A DNA stretch of 64,000 bases, taken from NCBI RefSeq assembly GCF_003591005.1, contig NZ_QYYD01000025.1, forward strand, positions 1-64,000. Reading direction: 5' to 3'. Position 1 is the first letter of the stretch. Each line of letters starts with the position of its first letter. Positions 1 through 8,764 of the stretch are shown in pieces. The notes under the pieces are model-generated. The model saw only the letters and a program-made list of their open reading frames with translations. It ran no database searches and was not told where the DNA came from. A program made the position numbers and the translations under genes. Source of the stretch: Rhodopseudomonas palustris (lineage in GTDB: Bacteria > Pseudomonadota > Alphaproteobacteria > Rhizobiales > Xanthobacteraceae).

Positions 1-95
1 AATCAGCCGGGGGGTTCCGCCGTTGATGGGGGGCGGCCCCCCCCCCCCCGCCCCGCGGCCCTACCAAACCACCCCCCCCACGCGGGGAGAGGTCT
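1..95. other. Low-quality or corrupted sequence at the window edge
   Basis: Runs of C/G dominate (13 or more consecutive C at about 37-49, plus several runs of six to eight), and the helicase reading frame, conserved up to about base 95, becomes meaningless exactly here. This looks like the decaying end of a sequencing read or contig, not biology. Confidence 0.7.
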
Positions 96-912
96 GGCCT
101 GGCGCCTGCGACAGCAGGCGCAGCCACAGATACTGCGCGACGTTGGTGTCCTGGTACTCGTCGACCAGGATGAACTTGAAGCGGTTCTGATACTGCCGCA
201 GCACGTCGGGGTGCTCGCGGAACAGCCGGATGCCTTCCAGCAGCAGATCGCCGAAATCGGCGGCGTTGAGGGTTTTCAGCCGCTCCTGATATTGCGCGTA
301 GAGCTTGCCGCCGCGGCCGTTGCCGAAGCTGGCGGCTTCGCCGGGCGGGACTTGCGACGGCGTCAGGCCGCGGTTTTTCCAGCCGTCGATCAGCCCGGCC
401 AGCATCCGCGCCGGCCAGCGCTTGTCGTCGATATTGTCGGCGGCGAGCAGTTGCTTCAGCAGCCGGATCTGATCGTCGGTGTCGAGCACCGTGAAGTTCG
501 AGGTCAGCTGCACCAGCTCGGCGTGATAGCGCAGGATGCGGCCGCCGATGGAGTGGAAGGTGCCGAGCCACGGCATGCCTTCGACCGCCTGGCCGAGCAT
601 CTGGCCGAGCCGCAGCTTCATCTCGCGCGCGGCCTTGTTGGTGAAGGTCACCGACAGGATCTCGGCGGGGCGGGCGCGGCCGGTGGAGAGGATGTGGGCG
701 ATGCGCGTGGTCAGCACGCGCGTCTTGCCGGTGCCGGCACCGGCCAGCACCAGAACGGGTCCATCGAGCGTCTCGACGGCGTCGCGCTGCTCCGGATTGA
801 GGCCCGACAGATAGGCCGGTGCCGCAGCGGCGCGCGCGCGCGCGGCGATGCCGCCGGCGGCGGGCTGATAGCCGGAGAGGTCGAGGTTGGCGCGCTTGTT
901 CGGTTCAGTCAT
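61..912 (-). CDS. uvrD: UvrD/PcrA-type DNA helicase, N-terminal part only
   Basis: Superfamily 1A 3'-5' DNA helicase, used in nucleotide excision and mismatch repair. The 283 readable residues hold the Q motif and Walker A (AGAGTGKT, residues 57-64), motif Ia (TFTNKAAREMK, about 89-99), motif Ib (GTFHS, about 117-121) and Walker B (DEYQDT, 251-256). A full-length family member has about 700-850 residues, so most of the protein lies beyond the left edge. After about residue 275 the reading dissolves into glycine/valine codons and a stop at 61-63, where family members continue with a CVGDDDQSIYGWRG-like motif III. That part coincides with the G/C-run sequence at the window edge, so I take the stop as a sequence artefact rather than a real end. 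ATG start at 912. Confidence 0.93.
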   Translation of the reverse strand: MTEPNKRANLDLSGYQPAAGGIAARARAAAAPAYLSGLNPEQRDAVETLDGPVLVLAGAGTGKTRVLTTRIAHILSTGRARPAEILSVTFTNKAAREMKLRLGQMLGQAVEGMPWLGTFHSIGGRILRYHAELVQLTSNFTVLDTDDQIRLLKQLLAADNIDDKRWPARMLAGLIDGWKNRGLTPSQVPPGEAASFGNGRGGKLYAQYQERLKTLNAADFGDLLLEGIRLFREHPDVLRQYQNRFKFILVDEYQDTNVAQYLWLRLLSQAPGQTSPRVGGVVW

Positions 913-1214
913 GCGACTCGTCTTTGCCCCACGATGGCACCGCGGGTGCGGAAAGGGGAGCCTTCATAGCAGGATTGTCCAGCCATATAGGCGCTGGCGG
1001 CTACCGGCGACAGGCATGCGGCTGCATGGCCGCGCCGCGACCCCGCTTTCGTTCCGGCTGCGGCAACAAATGAAGCTGCAGGGCAACACCGACCGCGTCG
1101 GAACTTTCGTTCCCGCCCCGGATTGTTGGTTCAGTCGGTGCGGCTGCACGTAGCCAAGCCAAATGTCAAGGGATATCGCCGCTGGGCCGTCCCGAAGCGA
1201 ACGGAGAGCATGTC

Positions 1215-1388
1215 ATGCTGGGTTGGGTCGTCACTTTCCTCGTCGTCGCGCTGATCGCCGGTCTGCTCGGCTTTGGCGGTATCGCCGGTGCTTCGATCGA
1301 AATCGCCAAGATCATCTTCTTCATCGCGATCGCGCTGTTCCTGATCTCGGCGGTGGTTCACCTGGTGCGCGGCCGCTCCCGCGTCTAG
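1215..1388 (+). CDS. DUF1328 small membrane protein (YtjA family)
   Basis: A 57-residue, almost wholly hydrophobic protein starting [20 protein letters not shown] and ending with a short basic tail (RGRSRV). It has two predicted transmembrane helices (about residues 4-22 and 29-49) separated by a [11 protein letters not shown] linker, which is the DUF1328/YtjA pattern and length. ATG at 1215 follows an AGCGAACGGAGAG ribosome site. Function is unknown; homologues in rhizobia are often stress-induced. It stands alone between the divergent helicase gene and the convergent thioesterase gene, whose stop lies 10 bases away. A GGAAC-TTTC-GTTCC inverted repeat at 1100-1113 lies about 100 bases upstream. 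Confidence 0.85.
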   Translation: MLGWVVTFLVVALIAGLLGFGGIAGASIEIAKIIFFIAIALFLISAVVHLVRGRSRV

Positions 1389-1397
1389 CAGGCAGCA

Positions 1398-1919
1398 CTA
1401 ACTTCGCTTCGAGGGCATCGCGACGCTGCGTCCGATGCCCTCGGGCTTTTCAAGCGTGCGATGCGCGGCCGCCACCTGATCCACGCGCGCCTTGATATCG
1501 GGCGGAAACGGCGCCACCTTGCGAACGGCCATGTCGACATGCATCGTCATGTTCTCCGAGGTGGCCGACAGCCAGCCCTCGTCGGCGTGACGCAGTTCTT
1601 CAAACGTGTGGATGCGTTTTTCGTCCGCTGCGATCAAGTACACGTGCACCCGCACCGGATCGCCGAGATGCACCTCCCGCAGGTAGCGGACATGGCATTC
1701 GGCCGTGAAGGTCGAGCCGCCGCGAGTTTTCAGATAGTCCGGGCCAATGCCGAGCTCGAGCCACATCTGATCGATCGCACGATCGAACAGCACGTTGTAA
1801 TAGGCCATGTTGAGATGGCCGTTGTAGTCGATCCAGCCCGGCTCGATCTGCATCACCGTGGTGACGAACGGAGCCGCGATGCTGCCTGCTTCGGCGTTGC
1901 GATCTACTTCCAAAGTCAA
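1398..1919 (-). CDS. Thioesterase, hotdog fold (4-hydroxybenzoyl-CoA thioesterase-like)
   Basis: A protein of about 173 residues hydrolysing an acyl-CoA thioester. The hotdog signature is clear: PGWIDYNGHLNMAYYNVLFD, with the catalytic-type Asp in the DYNGHLN turn, followed by an ECHVRYLREVHLGDPV strand and an ADEKRIHTFEEL strand. The reading frame stays open far upstream, antisense to the next gene, but homology begins only near 1900. The best start is TTG at 1919, with GGGAGG (1925-1930) five bases before it. It is divergent from the FAD oxidase at 1986, with a very short shared promoter region. The natural acyl-CoA substrate cannot be told from sequence. Confidence 0.82.
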   Translation of the reverse strand: MTLEVDRNAEAGSIAAPFVTTVMQIEPGWIDYNGHLNMAYYNVLFDRAIDQMWLELGIGPDYLKTRGGSTFTAECHVRYLREVHLGDPVRVHVYLIAADEKRIHTFEELRHADEGWLSATSENMTMHVDMAVRKVAPFPPDIKARVDQVAAAHRTLEKPEGIGRSVAMPSKRS

Positions 1920-1985
1920 TCCTGCCTCCCTTGACCCCTCCGGTAACCTTTGCCACGGTCGCCCGCGAGCCGGAGGATTTTTATC

Positions 1986-3413
1986 GTGGGTCTGACCATC
2001 ACCAACATTCCGCAGCGCGCAGAACCGAAGGCGGTCGCCAGCGCCATTGAAGCGCTCGCAGCCCGGTTCGGCAACCGCCTCGTCACCTCGCTGGCGGTGC
2101 GCGAACAGCATGGTCACACCACGACCTGGCTGCCGAACCAACCGCCGGACGCAGTGGTGATGGCGCAGGAGACCGCGGACATTCAGGACGTGGTGCGGAT
2201 CTGTGCGCAGCACCGCGTGCCCGTGATCGCGTTCGGCACCGGGACCTCGCTGGAAGGCCACGTCAACGCCCCGGCCGGTGGCATCTGCATCGACCTGCGG
2301 GACATGAACAAGATTCTCGCCGTGCATGCCGAGGATCTCGACTGCGTGATCCAGCCCGGCGTCACCCGCAAGGCGCTGAATGAGAACCTGCGCGACCAGG
2401 GTCTGTTCTTTCCGATCGATCCCGGTGCCGACGCCTCGATCGGCGGCATGGCGGCGACCCGCGCCTCCGGCACCAACGCGGTCCGCTACGGCACCATGCG
2501 CGACAATGTTTTGGCGCTGAAGGTGGTGCGCGGCGACGGCGAGATCATCACCACCGGCACCCGGGCCAAGAAGTCGTCGGCCGGCTACGACCTGACGCAT
2601 CTGTTTGTCGGCAGTGAAGGCACGCTCGGCATCATCTCGGAACTGACCATCAAGCTGCGCGGCATCCCGGAGACCATCGCGGCTGCGGCTTGCTCGTTTC
2701 CGTCGGTGAGCGACGCCTGCCAGGCGGTGATCCTGGCGATTCAGACCGGCATTCCGCTGGCCCGGATCGAGCTGATGAGCGAAGCCCAGGTCAAGGCGGT
2801 CAATGCTTATTCCAAGCTGACGCTGCCGGAGACCCCGCTGCTGCTGCTCGAATTTCACGGCAGCGAGGTCGAGGTCGGCGAGCAGTCGAAGAACTTCGGC
2901 GCGATCGCCAAGGATTGCGGCGGCGGCGACTTCACCTGGACGACGCGGCCCGAGGACCGCAACAAGCTTTGGCAGGCCCGGCACGACGCCTATTGGTCGG
3001 TGCGGGCGCTGCGTCAGGGTGATGGCGTCGGCGTCGTCGCGACAGACGTGTGCGTGCCGATCTCGCGACTGGCGGATTGCGTTGGCGAGACGGAGCAGGA
3101 CATGCAGCGGCTCGGTCTGCTGGCGCCGATCGTCGGCCATGTCGGCGACGGCAACTTCCATTGCTCGTTGCTGTGCGACGTCAACGACACCGACGAGATG
3201 GCGCGGGCCGACGAGTTCATGCACCGGCTGGTCGAGCGGGCGCAGGCGATGGACGGCACCTGCACCGGCGAGCACGGCGTCGGCCAGGGCAAGCAGAAGT
3301 ATCTGCGAGGCGAACTCGGGCTCGAGGCGCTGCAGGCGATGCGGGCGATCAAACAGGCGCTTGACCCGCAGAACATCTTCAATCCCGGCAAGATCCTGCC
3401 GCAAGGGGTTTGA
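1986..3413 (+). CDS. FAD-linked oxidase, GlcD/D-lactate dehydrogenase family
   Basis: Flavoprotein of 475 residues that oxidises a 2-hydroxy acid (D-lactate or glycolate type). It has a PCMH-type FAD-binding domain in the N-terminal half (FGTGTSLEGH at about 83-92; GADASIGGMAATRASGTNAVRYG at about 147-169) and an FAD-oxidase C-terminal domain with HVGDGNFH (about 386-393), GEHGVGQGK (about 428) and a terminal DPQNIFNPGKI. It resembles eukaryotic-type D-lactate dehydrogenase (cytochrome) and GlcD. GTG at 1986, preceded by CGGAGGA, is preferred over a TTG at 1950. There is no GlcE/GlcF neighbour, which favours a single-subunit D-lactate dehydrogenase; the exact substrate is inference. Confidence 0.88.
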   Translation: MGLTITNIPQRAEPKAVASAIEALAARFGNRLVTSLAVREQHGHTTTWLPNQPPDAVVMAQETADIQDVVRICAQHRVPVIAFGTGTSLEGHVNAPAGGICIDLRDMNKILAVHAEDLDCVIQPGVTRKALNENLRDQGLFFPIDPGADASIGGMAATRASGTNAVRYGTMRDNVLALKVVRGDGEIITTGTRAKKSSAGYDLTHLFVGSEGTLGIISELTIKLRGIPETIAAAACSFPSVSDACQAVILAIQTGIPLARIELMSEAQVKAVNAYSKLTLPETPLLLLEFHGSEVEVGEQSKNFGAIAKDCGGGDFTWTTRPEDRNKLWQARHDAYWSVRALRQGDGVGVVATDVCVPISRLADCVGETEQDMQRLGLLAPIVGHVGDGNFHCSLLCDVNDTDEMARADEFMHRLVERAQAMDGTCTGEHGVGQGKQKYLRGELGLEALQAMRAIKQALDPQNIFNPGKILPQGV

Positions 3414-3558
3414 AGTCCTGTCGTTTTGGGCTCACGGCAAGTCGCACAGAATTTGCTGTGAGTTCGCCATAGTTAGTCGTTACGCGTTGAAACAACGGAG
3501 TTATTGATCGTTGGCGTGATGCTGGCCGGGGCATCCGCTCGCCCGAGGGGACACCGCG

Positions 3559-6500
3559 TTGCAAACCACCTTGCTCGGTCTGGCCCTTGCGCTGATCCTG
3601 GCGCTGCTTGCCGCCCTGGTGGGGCCGTTCGTGATCGACTGGAATCAGTTCCGGGATCAGTTCGAGGCCGAGGCGACCCGGCTTGCCGGCGCGCCGGTGC
3701 GGGTGGCGGGCCCACTCGACGCCCGGTTGTTACCGACCCCGACGCTGCGGCTGCGCGATGTGACTGTCGGGGGCGCCAATGATCCCGGCCGCATCCGCGC
3801 CGCCAAGCTCGATGTCGAGTTCAGCCTCGGATCGCTGATGCGCGGCGAGTGGCGGGCGGACGAGCTGTCGGTCAACGGCGTCTCGCTCGATCTCGGCCTC
3901 GACGCCAACGGGCGGTTCGACTGGCCGGCCGCCGGGCTCTCCAATCTGGCGGCGCTGACGATCGACCGGCTCAATGTCACCGGCCGGATCGCATTGCACG
4001 ATGCCGCCAGCCGCTCGACGATTGAACTCAGCGATATCGCTTTCGCCGGCGACCTGCGCGCACAGGCCAGCGCGCTGCGCGGCGACGGCAATTTTACCTA
4101 CAACGGCAACCGCTATCCATTCCGTCTGTCGGCTGGTCGCTCGACCGACGGGACCGGCACGCGGCTGCGGATCGGCGTCGAACAGGCAGGTGCCGGGCTG
4201 TCGACCGATCTCGACGGCGTGTTGACCTTCGAGGAGCGCTCGCCGCGGTTCGACGGCAGCGCAGTGCTGACGGCGACGGCTGCGGTCGATCCGCCGCGGA
4301 CGCCGTGGCGGATCTCGGCCAAGCTGAAGGCCGATCCGGCGCTACTGGTGCTGGATCAGCTCGAAACCTCATGGGGGCCCGAGGAGCGCGCCGTGAAGCT
4401 CGCCGGCTCCGGCAATGTCCGGCTCGGCGCGGCGCCGCTACTGACCGCGAAGCTGACCGGCCGCCAGCTCGACGGTGACCGGCTGCTGGGAGCGGAGGGC
4501 GATGCTTGGCTGCCGCGGCTGCGCGCGCTGGCCGGCGATCTGCCAGCTCCGCCACTGCCGATGAAGATCGCCTTCGACGCCGAGCAGATCATGCTCGGCG
4601 CCCGCCCTCTGACCGACATCACCGCCGAGCTGCGCGCTGACGGCGACGCCTGGCGGGTGGAGCGGCTCGATCTGCGCGCCCCCGGCGGATCGCGCTTGGC
4701 TGTGAGCGGCGGGGCAGCTGCCACAGCGGCCGACCAGTTCCAAGGCACGGTCACGCTCGACTCCGCCGATCCGGATCTGCTCAGTGCATGGCTGCAAGGG
4801 CGGGCGCCGACCCCCGGCAGCACGCCGAGGCCGCTGCGCATACAGGGCAACGTTGCCGCGGCGCCCGGCAGTCTGGCGATCGATCCGCTGAAGATCGAAG
4901 CCGACGGCGGCACGCTGCAAGGACGCATCGCCTATCGGTCGAGCGCCGCGGAGCCGGGCGGCCGGTTCGACGCGACGCTGGCCGGCGATCGGGTCGATCT
5001 CGACAGCGCGTCGGGACTGGTGAGTTCGCTCGCTGGACCGCGCGAAAGCTGGCCGGCGCAAGCCAAATTGGCCCTCGATGTCCGCGAGGCGCGGTCGCGG
5101 GCCAGCGGGCAGAGCTGGCGTCCTCTGGTTGTGAAGGTCGGCTATGGGCCGGGGACGCTGACGCTGGATCAGCTCCGCGCCGGGAGTGCCAGTGGCGTTG
5201 CGCTGGAAGGTGACGGGACGCTCGATCGCCCCAGTGCCACCGGGCGGCTCAATCTGAAGGCGAGCGCGCCGGCGCTGGGGCCGATCGTCCAGGCGCTGGA
5301 GCCGATCGCGCCGGCGGTGGCGACGCGGCTGAAGGCGATCGGCGATACGCCGGGCGCCAGCCAAGTGTCGCTTCAGCTCTCGCTGGATCACGACAGGGCC
5401 AAGGCCGGGCAGGTCAAGGCTGCGGGCGTCGTGCAGATCGACTCGCCGCAGCTCCGTGGCCGCGCCTTGCTGACCGCCACTCCCAAGATTGCCGATGTCG
5501 GCGAGCTCGACGCCGCCGCGCTCGGCCAGATCGATTTTGGCGCCGAAAGCAAACTGACTGCGGCGCGCGGCGGCGCGTTGCTGGCTCTGCTCGGCCTCGA
5601 TCGCAGCTTCGCGGCCGGCGAGGGCGCAGCGACGCTCGACGCGACCGCGACCGGCACCTGGCAAGGCGCGCTCAAGATGAAGGCACGGCTGGCCGGCGGC
5701 GCGTTCGACGTCGAGGCCGATGGGACCGCCGAGCCGTGGGCGGCGGAGCCGAAGGCCGTCCTATCACTGAACGCCCGGCGGCTCGATCTGACGCCGCTGC
5801 TCGAGCTGAAGGGAGCGGACGCCGGCGCGACGCGGATCAGCGCGACGTCGCGGCTCGCGGTTGCCGGTCGGCAGTTGACGTTCAACGAGATCGACGCCGG
5901 CCTTGGCGGGGCACGCCTCCGCGGACGGCTGGCGCTGACGCTTGGTGAGCAGGCCGAGGTCGATGGCGAAGCCGGGCTCGATACGCTCGCGCTCGGCCCG
6001 GCGCTGCAGCTGGCGCTCGGCGTCGCCGGCCGCGATCCGGCCGAGCCGCTCGGGCCTGGACTGCTGCGCGGCTGGCGCGGCAAGATCAGCTTCCAGAGCT
6101 TGCGCGCCATCCTGCCGGGCGGCTCCGAACTGCAGCCGTTCGGCGGCACGCTGCGCCACGATGGCCGGATGCTGACACTCGACGCCAACGGCAAGCTCGG
6201 GGGCGGCGACGCCAAAGTGCTGATGCACGCTCGGCCAGGCGATGCCGGCGTGTCGCTCGACGCCAATATCGGGGTGACCGGCGCCACAGCATCGGCGCTG
6301 CGCTTCGGCAATCAGGTGATGCCGGCGGCGAAAGCGTCGCTGCAGATGACGCTGGACAGCATCGGCCGCAGCCCGTCGGCGCTCAGCGGGGCGCTCGCCG
6401 GCGGCGGCACGCTCAAGCTGGAGCGGGCGCAGATTCCGGCGCTCGACCCCAAGGCGTTCGACGTGGCAATGCGCGCCGGCGAGTCGGCGCAGCCGGTGGA

Positions 6501-7392
6501 CGATACCAGTCTGGCCAAGATGATCGAGCCCGCGCTCGCCGCCGGACCGTTCATGGCGGACGCCGTCGAGATGCCGATCAGTCTCGCCGATGGCCGGCTT
6601 CGGGTCGCGCCGACCAGTCTTCAGACCAAGGGGGCTCGCGCGGTGATCTCCGGAGGCTACGACATTCCGGCCGGGCAGGCGGACATCCGCGCGACGCTGA
6701 CGATGACCGGCACCGGTCCGGGGCTGCCGCCCGAGATCCGGATTTTCGCAGCCGGGCCGCCGGAGCGGCTGACGCGCAATGTCGATCTGTCGGCACTGTC
6801 GTCCTGGCTGACGGTCAAGCGGATCGAGCGTGAAACCAGGAAGCTGCAGACGCTGGAGCAGCAGGCGCGCCCGCCGGTATTACCGGCAGCGCGACCGGGC
6901 CCGCAGGCGCCTGCGCCGCCGCCGCCAGGTCCAGCCCCGGCGAACGACGCCCGAGACGACGCTGTGCAGGGTGGCGCTCAAGACAAAGCTGGACAAGACA
7001 AGGCGGGGCCGAATGGCACGGCCCAGGACCGCCGCAAACCCGACGGCACCACGCCGACGGGTGCGCCTGCCGCTGCGTCGGAAGGCGGCGGACAGGCAGC
7101 GCCCCCGGCGGAAGCAGCGGCGCCACCACTTGTGCCGCTGCCCGATATCGATCCGCGACGCGCACCACCGCCGAAGCCGCGTACAGCCTCACCGCCGCCC
7201 CGGCCGGCGCCGGCAGCTGTTCCGAACGAGCCTGCACCGCATCCCCGCGATCTGCCAGGGTCGCACGACAGGGTGCAGCCGCTGCCGCCGCCCCTGGAAA
7301 TCAAGCCGGCTCCAGGCGACGCGCGCGCGTCGTCGCGGCCGCGCCCGCCATTGGTGCTGACGCCTCCAAACGATTCGCGGACGGCGTATTAG
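3559..7392 (+). CDS. AsmA family protein, 1277 residues
   Basis: Very long envelope protein with one N-terminal membrane anchor (about residues 4-27, LLGLALALILALLAALVGPF) followed by VIDWNQFRDQFEAEATRLAG, the standard AsmA opening, and a long repetitive beta-rich periplasmic part. AsmA-like proteins are thought to act in outer-membrane assembly or inter-membrane phospholipid transport. The last 170 residues or so are proline/alanine-rich and low-complexity (PPPGPAPANDARDD..., PPKPRTASPPPRPAP), an extension typical of the rhizobial versions and probably disordered. TTG start at 3559 with a GAGGGG site about ten bases upstream. It is a single gene with its own upstream region. Confidence 0.87.
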   Translation: MQTTLLGLALALILALLAALVGPFVIDWNQFRDQFEAEATRLAGAPVRVAGPLDARLLPTPTLRLRDVTVGGANDPGRIRAAKLDVEFSLGSLMRGEWRADELSVNGVSLDLGLDANGRFDWPAAGLSNLAALTIDRLNVTGRIALHDAASRSTIELSDIAFAGDLRAQASALRGDGNFTYNGNRYPFRLSAGRSTDGTGTRLRIGVEQAGAGLSTDLDGVLTFEERSPRFDGSAVLTATAAVDPPRTPWRISAKLKADPALLVLDQLETSWGPEERAVKLAGSGNVRLGAAPLLTAKLTGRQLDGDRLLGAEGDAWLPRLRALAGDLPAPPLPMKIAFDAEQIMLGARPLTDITAELRADGDAWRVERLDLRAPGGSRLAVSGGAAATAADQFQGTVTLDSADPDLLSAWLQGRAPTPGSTPRPLRIQGNVAAAPGSLAIDPLKIEADGGTLQGRIAYRSSAAEPGGRFDATLAGDRVDLDSASGLVSSLAGPRESWPAQAKLALDVREARSRASGQSWRPLVVKVGYGPGTLTLDQLRAGSASGVALEGDGTLDRPSATGRLNLKASAPALGPIVQALEPIAPAVATRLKAIGDTPGASQVSLQLSLDHDRAKAGQVKAAGVVQIDSPQLRGRALLTATPKIADVGELDAAALGQIDFGAESKLTAARGGALLALLGLDRSFAAGEGAATLDATATGTWQGALKMKARLAGGAFDVEADGTAEPWAAEPKAVLSLNARRLDLTPLLELKGADAGATRISATSRLAVAGRQLTFNEIDAGLGGARLRGRLALTLGEQAEVDGEAGLDTLALGPALQLALGVAGRDPAEPLGPGLLRGWRGKISFQSLRAILPGGSELQPFGGTLRHDGRMLTLDANGKLGGGDAKVLMHARPGDAGVSLDANIGVTGATASALRFGNQVMPAAKASLQMTLDSIGRSPSALSGALAGGGTLKLERAQIPALDPKAFDVAMRAGESAQPVDDTSLAKMIEPALAAGPFMADAVEMPISLADGRLRVAPTSLQTKGARAVISGGYDIPAGQADIRATLTMTGTGPGLPPEIRIFAAGPPERLTRNVDLSALSSWLTVKRIERETRKLQTLEQQARPPVLPAARPGPQAPAPPPPGPAPANDARDDAVQGGAQDKAGQDKAGPNGTAQDRRKPDGTTPTGAPAAASEGGGQAAPPAEAAAPPLVPLPDIDPRRAPPPKPRTASPPPRPAPAAVPNEPAPHPRDLPGSHDRVQPLPPPLEIKPAPGDARASSRPRPPLVLTPPNDSRTAY

Positions 7393-7448
7393 GGCGGTTC
7401 AGTTCTAGAGAAAAACAGAGTTGGCGAATCGGGACGGCCCCCCAACTA

Positions 7449-7950
7449 CACCCTCATAGTGAGCAGGCGCGGAGTGCGTCTCGAACCATAGGCCGTCTGG
7501 AATGACACGCGTCGCTTCCGGCGTTGTGCCGGGCATCCACGCCTTGCTGCGGGAAATGCAGCAAAGGCGTGGATGCCGAGGCAAGCCCGGCCATGACGGA
7601 GATCGTGAGCAAACTAACCGACTGCAAAAAAAAGTGGCCGAGGATTCGTCGTCAGTCTGAATCAGAGTCTGAGCACGCGGCGAAGCTGGGCGTCTCGAAG
7701 GATGTGGCCACGCGGCGCGGGTGGCCGATGGTTCGAGACGGCGCTCCGCGCCTCCTCACCATGAGGTTGTACTTGTGGCGACCACCTTGCGGGCTCAGTT
7801 CAAAGCGAACTAATTAGACTGAAGCTGCACCCGCAAAGCCGGGCGGCACGCGAGATAGGGCGACTCAGTGCCCGTGGCACCTAGCCTCGTAGTTCGACAC
7901 ACGCTACGCACCTCGTCGCCGTGAGATCGTGCCTGTGGCGAGCATCCAGT
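7449..7950. repeat. Mosaic of intergenic inverted and degenerate direct repeats
   Basis: The roughly 620-base gap between the AsmA gene and the RHH gene shows no convincing gene but layered repeats. A cctcat...gtctcgaaccat element at about 7451-7492 recurs inverted at about 7725-7766 (gttcgagac...caccatgagg). A third, degraded copy in direct orientation lies at about 7893-7950 (gttcgacac...gtgagatcgtg...agttcagcgaact), matching 7732-7811. Between them sits the hairpin at 7532-7577. Elements of this kind are common intergenic repeats in Bradyrhizobium and Rhodopseudomonas. Confidence 0.7.
7532..7577. repeat. Large imperfect hairpin (about 19 bp stem)
   Basis: GGCATCCACGCCTTGCTGC (7532-7550) pairs with GCAGCAAAGGCGTGGATGCC (7558-7577) around the loop GGGAAAT, with one bulged A. 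Outer GCCGGGC/GCCCGGC arms could extend it. It lies within the intergenic repeat mosaic and has no T-run, so it is more likely a repeat element than a terminator. Confidence 0.8.
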
Positions 7951-8015
7951 TCAGCGAACTCTGCTTCCAAGAGAAGCAGAGCCGCTTTCGTTAGCGCACC
8001 GATCGCCGGAGCGGA

Positions 8016-8315
8016 TCAGTGCGCGACCAGACTGCTATCGGCCTTCGCTTCCGCCGCTGCTGGCTGCTGAGGCTGCTGCGGCTGCTGCGGCTGCTGCAGC
8101 GCGCGGCTGCGGAAGTAATCCAGCACGAACAGGCGAATCGCCGAGGACAGATTGCCCTGCTGACGGTTGCTGTCGATCTCTCCGACGAGCTCGGACAAAG
8201 TCATGTCCCGCACGCTGGAGATTTCCTTCATGCCGTTCCAAAAAGCCTCTTCGAGGCTGACACTGGTCTTGTGGCCCGCGACCACGATCGACCGTTTGAC
8301 CACCGGCGATTTCAT
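8016..8315 (-). CDS. Ribbon-helix-helix domain protein with QQP-repeat tail
   Basis: A 99-residue protein. Residues 1-70 (KRSIVVAGHKTSVSLEEAFW, then LSELVGEID and SSAIRLFVLDYFR) match the RHH_4 type of ribbon-helix-helix domain, a small DNA-binding fold seen in many alphaproteobacteria with unknown targets. The tail is a (QQP)4 run followed by an Ala-rich stretch. Its ATG overlaps the end of the DUF4169 gene by four bases (ATGA), so the two are co-transcribed and probably translationally coupled. No target or ligand is evident. Confidence 0.82.
   Translation of the reverse strand: MKSPVVKRSIVVAGHKTSVSLEEAFWNGMKEISSVRDMTLSELVGEIDSNRQQGNLSSAIRLFVLDYFRSRALQQPQQPQQPQQPAAAEAKADSSLVAH
8062..8097. 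repeat. Four tandem 9-bp units encoding QQP
   Basis: GGCTGCTGA followed by three copies of GGCTGCTGC, in frame with the C-terminal tail of the RHH gene. Copy number could vary by slippage without breaking the frame. Confidence 0.85.
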
Positions 8316-8500
8316 GACGCGTCCTCGCCCCCGATTTTGTGTTGATCGAGCAGTTCATTGGCGCGGCTGACCCGATGATCGTCGAGAGCGCGCTGCGATT
8401 TGGTCCGCCCAAACCGCGCACGATTGACGTCGGCGAGCTGAGCGGCTGCTTCCCGCTCGGCTCGTTTCTTGAAACGTTTAAAATTGACCAAGTCCGCCAT
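8312..8500 (-). CDS. DUF4169 family small protein
   Basis: A 62-residue, highly charged protein beginning MADLVNFKRFKKRAEREAAA, which fits DUF4169 proteins (short, N-terminal 'LVN-R-K' motif, helical). I chose ATG 8500 because family members begin at this motif; an in-frame ATG at 8509 would add three residues. It is the first gene of a two-gene unit with the RHH protein, an association seen in related genomes. Function is unknown. Confidence 0.72.
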   Translation of the reverse strand: MADLVNFKRFKKRAEREAAAQLADVNRARFGRTKSQRALDDHRVSRANELLDQHKIGGEDAS

Positions 8501-8764
8501 AACGGGCACCCATTATCGACTAAATCGGCAACGGGCGGCGCTTACGGGCCGGGCACGAATGCACGAAGCCATAGGCGGCTCGATCACCATCAAGAACACA
8601 GTCCTTACCGCTGCAGGTGCTGCCAAATCTGCTTCGCCAAAACGGCTCACACGACCAACCGCAACACTGCGGGAACAAGTTGATCAATCTGCGCACGCGA
8701 GGGATATGATTTACATCAATTTCCGTGATGGCGTATTCGAGTTTGCGCTTATTGCTAACTCGGC

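Noticed and set aside
1100-1113. GGAAC-TTTC-GTTCC as an EcfG (general stress) promoter for DUF1328
   Set aside because: GGAAC fits the -35 element, but no CGTT lies at the required 16-17 base spacing.
1920-3404. Long minus-strand open frame continuing upstream of the thioesterase
   Set aside because: It is antisense to the conserved FAD oxidase and has no family features; only 1398-1919 is thioesterase-like.
4438-5664. 408-codon minus-strand open frame
   Set aside because: Antisense shadow of the AsmA-like gene; Arg/Pro/Ala-rich without motifs.
7524-7817. 97-codon plus-strand open frame
   Set aside because: It consists of intergenic repeat sequence and has no family features.
8706-8719. 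FNR/FixK-like box ATGAT-TTAC-ATCAA
   Set aside because: It is near the fumC 3' end and over 200 bases from the DUF4169 start; no gene is suitably placed downstream, so chance is likely.
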